A stretch of 12,032 nucleotides of DNA, taken from the NCBI GenBank assembly GCA_964549785.1, contig CAZJXA010000090.1, forward strand, positions 1 through 12,032. The letters are read 5' to 3'. Position numbers and translations under genes: made by a program. The first letter of the stretch is position 1. Each line of letters begins with the position of its first letter. This stretch comes from JBEIUO01 sp964549785. GTDB taxonomy: Bacteria > Planctomycetota > Phycisphaerae > Phycisphaerales > UBA1924. This document shows positions 7,248 to 12,032 of the stretch, one piece after another. The notes under the pieces are model-generated. The model was not told the origin of the DNA and made no database searches. It saw only the letters and a list, made by a program, of their open reading frames with translations.

Positions 7248-7979
7248 ATGCTCACGATCAACCGATCGAAACTGGCTCTTGTCGCCGCTGCCATGGCGTG
7301 GATGTTGAGTGCCTGCCCCGCTGCGGCGCAGGCACACAGCGCAGCACCGGCCGCCACTCAACCCTCCGCCCCCGCCCCGGGCGCGTTGGCAGGAGTTGGC
7401 GTTCAACCGATTGATTCACACGACACCGCCCACGCCGCCAGCGTTCCCCACGACGACCACTCTCACGAGAAGGCCAGTGTGATTCAGAAGCCCCCCCAGG
7501 CCATCGGCCCCGCGATCGTCACGCTCGTGGTCTTCGGCCTGTGCTTCGCGGTGCTCGCCACCAAGGTGTGGCCCAAGATCCTCGGCGGCCTCAAGGACCG
7601 CGAGAATAAGATCCGTGACGAAATCGAGTCGGCCGAGATGGCCCGCAAGCAGGCCGGTGAGGCCCTCGAGAGTTATCAGAAGAGCCTCGCGGACGCCCGG
7701 GTCGAGGCGGCCAGGGAGATCGCTTCCGCGCGGGCCCAGGCCCAGGCAATCTCCGCGGATTTGCGGGCCAAGGCCGAGATCGAACTCACCGCGATGCGTG
7801 AGCGGGCGATGAAGGACATCGAGAACGCCAAGCGGGCCGCGGTCTCCGAGATCTACGCGACCGCCACCAACACCGCCTCGGTGATGGCCGGAAAAATCCT
7901 GCGTCGGCAGATCAATGTCGGCGATCAGGCCCAGTTGGTCGAAGAAACCATGGGTCAGTTGCAGGGCATGGGGAACTGA
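7248..7979 (+). CDS. atpF: F0 ATP synthase subunit b with secretory or lipoprotein-type leader
   Basis: The 243-residue product is longer than usual (about 155-170). Residues 1-29 form a leader with basic n-region, hydrophobic core and the lipobox-like LSAC (20-23), followed by an AAAQA site. Residues 30-85 are an Ala/Pro-rich linker with His at 58, 62, 68, 71 and 73. A single membrane helix (86-108, IGPAIVTLVVFGLCFAVLATKVW) is followed by a long charged coiled coil (about 112-220), with the typical GLKDRENKIRDEIESAE start. Subunit b is the peripheral stalk that holds F1 to Fo through delta. Only one b-type gene is present, implying a homodimer unless another lies elsewhere. The ATG at 7248 is preceded by GGAG (7233-7236), 11 bases away; an upstream in-frame extension would overlap atpE. 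It lies 33 bases before atpH. Confidence 0.93.
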   Translation: MLTINRSKLALVAAAMAWMLSACPAAAQAHSAAPAATQPSAPAPGALAGVGVQPIDSHDTAHAASVPHDDHSHEKASVIQKPPQAIGPAIVTLVVFGLCFAVLATKVWPKILGGLKDRENKIRDEIESAEMARKQAGEALESYQKSLADARVEAAREIASARAQAQAISADLRAKAEIELTAMRERAMKDIENAKRAAVSEIYATATNTASVMAGKILRRQINVGDQAQLVEETMGQLQGMGN

Positions 7980-8001
7980 TCGGTCCGCACGGTACTCTCT
8001 T

Positions 8002-8005
8002 GGAG
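8002..8005 (+). promoter_or_regulatory. Ribosome binding site of atpH (GGAG)
   Basis: GGAG sits seven bases before ATG 8013, favouring that start over an in-frame TTG at 8007, which overlaps the ideal spacing. Confidence 0.55.
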
Positions 8006-8012
8006 ATTGATC

Positions 8013-8618
8013 ATGCCCCTCATTGATTCTGAACCCAACGCCTTGGCCCAGGTCTACGCCCGCAGCCTGTTTGAACTGGTCGAAAAGGAGGGCGGCCGCA
8101 GCGCGGTCGAGGAGTCACTCGCCGAGATCGACGGGATTCTCGAGATCGCCCGCAACGACCCGCAGTTCAGCGAGTTCCTGGCGTCGCCCGCGGTTTCGGC
8201 CGCGGAACGCGAGAAAAGTCTTGGAACGATCCTCGGCGGCCGGGTTTCGGATCGGACTCTGAAGTTTCTTCTGGTCCTCAACCGCAAGGGACGACTCGGA
8301 AGCCTCATCCCCATCGCCACCGCGATGGATCACATCGCACAGGCGAAGTTCGGTCGCATCGAGGTCGACGTGTACACGGCCGTCCCGCTCGATGCGGACG
8401 GCCAGCAAGCCATCAAGGACCGCCTCTCGCGGGTACTCGGCAAGGATGTGGTCCTCCACCCCTATCTCGATCCCGGCATGATCGGCGGCGTGAAGCTGCA
8501 GATCGGCGACCAGTTGATCGACGGCTCCGTGGCAACCCAGTTGCGGGCGCTCCAGGACAGACTCGCGAACGAGGGCGCGGCGAACCTGCGGGCCAAAATG
8601 GGGCGGATGCTGGGCTGA
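8013..8618 (+). CDS. atpH: F1 ATP synthase delta subunit (OSCP homologue)
   Basis: The 201-residue product is slightly longer than the usual 175-185. The N-terminal helical domain opens with ALAQVYARSLFELVEKEGG, equivalent to the family's A..YA.ALFE.A. The C-terminal part has the conserved block LDPGMIGGVKLQIGDQLIDGSVATQLRAL, matching the family's D..iiGG..i..gd.viDgSv...L..l. Delta caps the F1 alpha3beta3 hexamer and binds subunit b. In the standard operon atpA follows directly; here the next gene is pgk. The 64-base spacer after it shows no clear terminator or strong promoter, so pgk may be read from the same transcript. Confidence 0.95.
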   Translation: MPLIDSEPNALAQVYARSLFELVEKEGGRSAVEESLAEIDGILEIARNDPQFSEFLASPAVSAAEREKSLGTILGGRVSDRTLKFLLVLNRKGRLGSLIPIATAMDHIAQAKFGRIEVDVYTAVPLDADGQQAIKDRLSRVLGKDVVLHPYLDPGMIGGVKLQIGDQLIDGSVATQLRALQDRLANEGAANLRAKMGRMLG

Positions 8619-8670
8619 GACCAGATCACTCGGCGGCTTGCAGATGGCGGAGAACCGATTTTAGAGGTAC

Positions 8671-8676
8671 GGGGAG
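8671..8676 (+). promoter_or_regulatory. Ribosome binding site of pgk (GGGGAG)
   Basis: This is the clearest Shine-Dalgarno in the window, six bases before ATG 8683. Confidence 0.6.
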
Positions 8677-8682
8677 ACAACG

Positions 8683-9879
8683 ATGGGCAAGGCGAACATT
8701 TCATCGATCAACGTCAACGGCAAAAAGGTTCTCTGTCGCGTGGACTTTAACGTCCCGCTCGATGGAATCGAGATCACCGACGAACGCCGCATCAGCGAAG
8801 CCCTCCCCACGCTGAAAAGTGTGCTCGATCGCGGCGGAAGCCTCGTCCTGATGAGCCACCTCGGGCGGCCAGAGGGCAAAGGCTTCGAGCAAGAGTTCAG
8901 CCTGAAGCCGATCGCCGATCGTCTGGGGTCGCTCTTGGGGCGGCCGGTACTCTTCCCATCCCAGGACGCGACCGATGCCGCCGCTTCGGCGGCCGTCGCC
9001 GCGCTCAAGCCGGGCGAAGTCCTCCTCCTCGAGAATGTGCGGTTCGCGAAGGGCGAGAAAAAGGGTGAGGCCGAGTACGCAGCGAAACTCGCTGCCTACG
9101 GCGACATCTATGTGAACGATGCCTTCGGAACCGCCCACCGCGAGGACGGGAGCATGTTCGCCGTTCCCAACGCGATGAAGGGCAAACCCCGTGTCGCCGG
9201 TCTGCTCCTGGAAAAAGAACTGAAGTTTCTGGGCGATGCGATCGCCAAGCCCGCCAAGCCCTTCATCGTGGTGCTGGGCGGCGCCAAGGTTTCCGACAAG
9301 ATCGGCGTGATCGAGAACCTGCTGCCCAAGGCCGATGCGATCATCATCGGCGGTGCGATGGCGTACACGTTCCTCAAGGCTCTCGGTCGCGACGTCGGCA
9401 CGAGCAAGGTCGAGGAGGACAAGGTCGCCGAGGCGAAGCGTCTGATCGACCTGGCCGCAAAACTCAAGTGCGACCTGCACCTCCCGACCGACCACGTGTG
9501 CTCCGATTCGTTCAGCGAATCGGGTGATCTCGAAGTCTTCAAGGGCGACATCAAGCCCGGATTCATGGGCCTCGATATCGGGCCGGAAACCCAGGGCAGG
9601 TACGCCATGGTGCTCCGCAAAGCCAAGACCATCGTCTGGAACGGGCCGATGGGGGTCTTTGAGATGCGTCCCTTCTCGCAGGGCACGCAGTCTGTCGGCC
9701 GAGCCATCGCCGAAGCCACCAAGAACGGCGCGGTCAGCATCGTCGGCGGCGGTGATTCCGCCGCCGCCGTGGAGAAGTTCGGTTTCGCCGATCAGATGTC
9801 GCACGTCTCGACGGGCGGCGGGGCTTCGTTGGAAATGCTCTCGGGCAAGCCCTTCACAACGGTCGCGCTGCTGGACTGA
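8683..9879 (+). CDS. pgk: Phosphoglycerate kinase
   Basis: The 398-residue product is full length for bacterial Pgk. It carries the signature CRVDFNVPLD (18-27), the substrate loop SHLGRPEGK (58-66), ENVRF with R120, NDAFGTAHR (145-153), the hinge and nucleotide-binding GGAKVSDKI (199-207), WNGPMGVFE (319-327), GGGDSAAAV (355-363) and the C-terminal STGGGASLE (376-384). All key blocks are intact. It transfers the acyl phosphate of 1,3-bisphosphoglycerate to ADP in glycolysis, or the reverse in gluconeogenesis. Its usual neighbours gap and tpiA are absent. It follows atpH by 64 bases on the same strand and converges with the fmdB-like gene, leaving nine bases between stops. Confidence 0.98.
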   Translation: MGKANISSINVNGKKVLCRVDFNVPLDGIEITDERRISEALPTLKSVLDRGGSLVLMSHLGRPEGKGFEQEFSLKPIADRLGSLLGRPVLFPSQDATDAAASAAVAALKPGEVLLLENVRFAKGEKKGEAEYAAKLAAYGDIYVNDAFGTAHREDGSMFAVPNAMKGKPRVAGLLLEKELKFLGDAIAKPAKPFIVVLGGAKVSDKIGVIENLLPKADAIIIGGAMAYTFLKALGRDVGTSKVEEDKVAEAKRLIDLAAKLKCDLHLPTDHVCSDSFSESGDLEVFKGDIKPGFMGLDIGPETQGRYAMVLRKAKTIVWNGPMGVFEMRPFSQGTQSVGRAIAEATKNGAVSIVGGGDSAAAVEKFGFADQMSHVSTGGGASLEMLSGKPFTTVALLD

Positions 9880-9888
9880 ATGTCCCCG

Positions 9889-10496
9889 TCACTTGGTTCG
9901 AGAAGAACCCGATCGGGTTGCTGGCTTCGCGGCAGCTTTCGCGGGCCCCGACTTTGCCGGCCCCGCCTTCGCTGCCTTGGCGGCGCTCGTTGAGGCCGAT
10001 TCTGGTGCCGCCTTTGATCCCGATTTGGATTCCTGCTTCCCGGGTTTGGGCTCCGGTGTAGTCGGCTTGGTTTCGGCCTTGCTCTCTGAATTCGTTTCAG
10101 GCCTGCTATCCGGTTTGGCGTCCGNNNNNNNNNNNNNNNNNNNNNNNNNNNNNNNNNNNNNNNNNNNNNNNNNNNNNNNNNNNNNNNNNNNNNNNNNNNN
10201 NNNNNNNNNNNNNNNNNNNNNNNNTCCGGTTTGGCGTCCGCCTTGGTCTCCGGCTTCGCCGCTGGTTCTGGCGCCGCTGGCTTGTCCGCGTCGGCCGACT
10301 TTTTGTACGCCTCGGAGCGATAGTCGGTCTGGTAGAACCCGGAGCCCTTAAAAATGACGGCGGCGCCGGTGCCGATGAGGCGTTCGAGCATCGCCTTGCC
10401 GCACTCCGGGCACTTCTTCAGCGGCTTGTCCTTCATGGACTGATAGTGCTCGAACTCGTGTTTGCAGGCGTTGCAGCGGTAGTCGTATGTCGGCAT
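9889..10496 (-). CDS. FmdB-family zinc-ribbon protein with long low-complexity basic tail (interrupted by an N gap)
   Basis: The first ~60 residues match the FmdB/CxxC_CxxC_SSSS regulatory-protein family: MPTYDYRC, Zn ribbon cysteines C8, C11, C29 and C32, and FKGSGFYQTDYRS. The molecular role of the family is poorly defined. A tail rich in Lys, Ala, Pro, Glu and Asp follows and is interrupted by 100 Ns. On the far side of the gap the same composition continues (DAKPDSRPETNSESKAE onward) and becomes strongly basic (AAKAAKAGPAKSGPAKAAAK), ending at TGA (9889-9891). That side is in another phase if the gap really is 100 bases, so the coordinates span an assembly problem, not a proven frameshift. 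If the identical 16-bp flanks are one sequence, the protein is 163 residues; family members are usually about 60-120. It lies 81 bases after grpE and may be co-transcribed with it. Confidence 0.8.
10109..10124. repeat. 16-bp direct repeat, left of the N gap
   Basis: TCCGGTTTGGCGTCCG abuts the gap exactly and is identical to 10225-10240. On the minus strand both copies encode ADAKPD-type sequence. Confidence 0.85.
10125..10224. other. Assembly gap (100 Ns)
   Basis: Exactly 100 undetermined bases, a conventional placeholder for a gap of unknown length. It lies within the repetitive tail of the fmdB-like gene. Reading phases on the two sides become continuous if the true length is 2 modulo 3, or if the flanking 16-mers are the same sequence. 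Confidence 0.98.
10225..10240. repeat. 16-bp direct repeat, right of the N gap
   Basis: This is the second copy of TCCGGTTTGGCGTCCG, beginning at the first base after the gap. Confidence 0.85.
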
Positions 10497-10577
10497 GGGG
10501 TGATCAAAGTGGCAAAGAGCCAGAGAAGCAGATAAGCAGAAAAAACAGCGTCGAACGAATCTCTTCCCGTCGCTTCC

Positions 10578-11132
10578 CTAGGGGGCGACGGCGACTTTCG
10601 CGGGACGCAGTACGCGATCACTCCCCGCGATCGAGAGAACGTACCCAGGTTGGAGCGTCTGCGCGACGTGGCCGGATTCCACGCCGTCCTTCGGCATCTG
10701 CATGATCGCCTCGTGACGGCCGGGTTGGAAAACCTCGCCCTCCACCGGGTTGATCATCGAGACTCCCTGCTGGGCGAGAACCTTGAGGAGTTCCTCGCGG
10801 ATCACGCGGACCCCGCCCACAAACTGCTCGGTGGTGGTCTTCGCCGGGTCGAGTTGCAGGGCCAGTTCGAAATGGTCCAGCACATTCACGACGCCCCTGA
10901 CGACCGACGAAACACCGTCCTGCTTCGCCGCGATCTCGTTCTGGATCGAGCGCCGCTGATAGTTCTGAAAGTCGGCGAGCGCACGCACGGCCCGCCCATT
11001 GGCCTCGGCGACCTGGGCCTCGAGTTCATCGACCTTGTTTTCCAGATCGACGATCTGCTGGATCTCGTCGGAATCGATGCGGTACTCGGGGGTATGGCCC
11101 GTTTCGTCGTCGCGGCCTTCATCGTTGGGCAT
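10578..11132 (-). CDS. grpE: GrpE nucleotide exchange factor for DnaK
   Basis: The 184-residue product has an acidic unstructured N-terminus (1-22), a long coiled-coil dimerisation helix (about 23-75, including LENKVDELEAQVAEANGRA and ADFQNYQRR), a four-helix-bundle segment and a C-terminal beta-wing. The wing carries the family signature from GEVFQPGRHEAI (132-143) to GYVLSIAGSDRVLRPAKVAV (163-182). GrpE releases ADP from DnaK and acts as a thermosensor. ATG 11132 is chosen because GGAG lies seven bases before it; an in-frame codon eight residues upstream is less well placed. It follows dnaJ by 65 bases. dnaK and hrcA are not in the window. Confidence 0.96.
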   Translation of the reverse strand: MPNDEGRDDETGHTPEYRIDSDEIQQIVDLENKVDELEAQVAEANGRAVRALADFQNYQRRSIQNEIAAKQDGVSSVVRGVVNVLDHFELALQLDPAKTTTEQFVGGVRVIREELLKVLAQQGVSMINPVEGEVFQPGRHEAIMQMPKDGVESGHVAQTLQPGYVLSIAGSDRVLRPAKVAVAP

Positions 11133-11139
11133 GTTGTTT

Positions 11140-11143
11140 CTCC
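11140..11143 (-). promoter_or_regulatory. Ribosome binding site of grpE (GGAG)
   Basis: On the minus strand GGAG is followed by seven bases and then ATG 11132. It decides between the two possible Met starts. Confidence 0.6.
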
Positions 11144-11197
11144 GGGATCCGAACACAAGGGATCATTCAAGTTAGCACCGTCAAGCAGGACTCCGCG

Positions 11198-11999
11198 TTA
11201 CGGGTCAAGAAAACTCTTCACCTTTTTCCAGAACGATTGAGATTCCGGCGACACCCCGCTGACGCCCTCCGTCGCGGCGAACTCGCGGAGGAGGCGGTCC
11301 TGCTCCTTGTTCAGTTTACGCGGCGTCTCGATCTTGACGCCCACCACCAGGTCCCCCTTGTGGCGGTTGTCGCGCAGGTTCGGCAGCCCCGACCCGCTGA
11401 TGCGGAAGACGCTCCCGTACTGCGTACCGACCGGTATCGTGAGCTTCGCCGTCCCCGCGAGCGTCGGAACGTCAAGTTCCGCCCCCAGCGCGGCTTGCGT
11501 GAAACTCAGCGGCAGTTCCAAGATCAGGTGGTCGTCCTGCCTCTGGAATACCTTGTGCGGCTTCACCCGCACCACCACGTGCAGGTCGCCCCGCGTTCCA
11601 GACCCGTTGGCCGAGACTTCCGGCGGCGGCGGTTCGCCCTCGCCCCCCACCCGCACCGCCTGCCCGTCGTGAACCCCGGCCGGAATCCGCACCGAGATCG
11701 TCCGCTTCTTGGGCACTCGCCCCTTGCCGCGGCAGTCGGCACAGAACTCCTTCACCACCTGCCCGCGCCCGCCGCACGCCGGGCATTTCACCACCATGCG
11801 GAACATCCCGCCCATCCCCGACTGCTGCACCTTGCCGTGCCCGCCGCAGGTCGTGCACTTGGTCGGCTTGAACCCGGCCTTGGCCCCCGACCCCGTGCAG
11901 GTCTCGCAGATATCAAGCCGGGTGAAATCAACTTCCCGCTCGGTTCCGGAAGCGACGTCCTCAAGCGTGAGCACCTGCTCGGTTTCAAGGTCGTAGCCA
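11198..11999 (-). CDS. dnaJ: Chaperone DnaJ, 5'-truncated (J domain missing)
   Basis: The readable part begins around GYDLETEQVLTLEDVASGTE, then has the zinc domain with all four CxxCxGxG motifs (CETCTGSG, CTTCGGHG, CPACGGRG, CADCRGKG). The C-terminal substrate-binding domains follow (VRIPAGVHDGQAVRVGGEGE, DLHVVVRVKPHKVFQRQDDHL, IPVGTQYGSVFRISGSGLP, KGDLVVGVKIETP). The full zinc domain marks DnaJ rather than CbpA. About 115-130 residues are missing upstream, including the J domain with HPD and the Gly/Phe linker. The frame hits TGA at 12017-12019, inside a 33-base inverted copy of downstream dnaJ sequence, so the loss looks like an assembly chimera, not a genuine gene start. A GTG at 11974 could be mistaken for a start. 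DnaJ stimulates DnaK ATPase; grpE follows on the same strand. Confidence 0.93.
11910..11942. repeat. Inverted repeat arm 1 (33 bp, inside dnaJ)
   Basis: This stretch is the exact reverse complement of 12000-12032. This arm encodes normal DnaJ sequence just before and into the first zinc motif (residues around REVDFTRLDI), so it is the original copy. Confidence 0.95.
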
Positions 12000-12032
12000 C
12001 GAGCGGGAAGTTGATTTCACCCGGCTTGATAT
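12000..12032. repeat. Inverted repeat arm 2 (33 bp, window terminus)
   Basis: This is a perfect reverse-complement copy of 11910-11942, separated from it by 57 bases and running to the last base. It does not encode DnaJ in the expected frame and introduces a stop. It is most likely a fold-back chimera at a contig end. Confidence 0.9.

Noticed and set aside
8638..8666. TTGCAG-17-TTAGAG as a pgk promoter
   Set aside because: The -10 match is poor and such matches are expected by chance.
9524..10351. Long plus-strand frame across pgk and the N gap
   Set aside because: It is a shadow of pgk and of the fmdB-like tail, and runs through undetermined bases.
9792..10496. Extension of the FmdB-like frame past the gap into the pgk coding region
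   Set aside because: It depends on the placeholder length of 100. The other phase continues the Lys/Ala/Pro-rich composition and stops at 9889, clear of pgk.
11172..11200. TTAGCAC resembling a CIRCE half-site between dnaJ and grpE
   Set aside because: The second half (GAGTGCTAA) is missing at the required 9-base spacing, so there is no CIRCE inverted repeat.
11972..11974. GTG as the true start of a short J-domain-less DnaJ
   Set aside because: Codons upstream of it (GYDLETEQ) still match DnaJ, so the gene plainly continues until the inverted-repeat junction.
1..12032. CRISPR arrays, IS elements, tRNA/rRNA genes, defence or phage modules
   Set aside because: No spaced direct repeats, transposase motifs, tRNA-like cloverleaf or conserved rRNA stretches were recognised on either strand.

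Overview
This is a high-GC bacterial stretch made almost entirely of housekeeping genes. It is probably from a planctomycete-like lineage, but that placement is only an inference: ATP synthase subunits c and b both carry secretory-type leaders, ribosome binding sites are often missing, and the overall composition fits. The run of 100 Ns and a suspicious inverted duplication at the right edge point to a draft or metagenome-derived contig.

Layout, left to right. (1) At 1-373 (-) lies the 5' part of a FecCD/BtuC-type ABC permease. Head to head with it is a lone atpC (402-794, +), encoding F1 epsilon. (2) At 805-5114 (-) a same-strand run is transcribed right to left: a YbaL/KefB-type cation:proton antiporter with an RCK domain, a DapB-fold dehydrogenase resembling 2,4-diaminopentanoate dehydrogenase, a fumarylacetoacetate hydrolase (FAH)-family enzyme, and smpB. 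(3) At 5261-8618 (+) is a membrane-sector ATP synthase operon, atpI-like-atpB-atpE-atpF-atpH. It is followed not by atpA but by pgk (8683-9879). (4) At 9889-12032 (-) is a chaperone run, dnaJ (5' end lost) - grpE - an FmdB-type zinc-ribbon gene with a long low-complexity tail interrupted by the N gap.

The genes touch three processes: proton-driven ATP synthesis (Fo plus delta here; alpha, beta and gamma must lie elsewhere), glycolytic ATP production by Pgk, and protein quality control (SmpB trans-translation, GrpE/DnaJ for DnaK). The main genomic peculiarity is the fragmented ATP synthase locus. Finer points are GC-rich intercistronic hairpins on both sides of atpE, His-rich segments in subunits a and b, and a histone-H1-like basic tail on the FmdB protein.

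Two things that look exotic are more likely assembly effects. The N gap is flanked by identical 16-bp sequence whose reading phases fit an undetected overlap or an in-frame repeat. The last 33 bases are a perfect inverted copy of sequence inside dnaJ. I found no CRISPR, IS element, tRNA or rRNA, phage or defence system, and no convincing new system.
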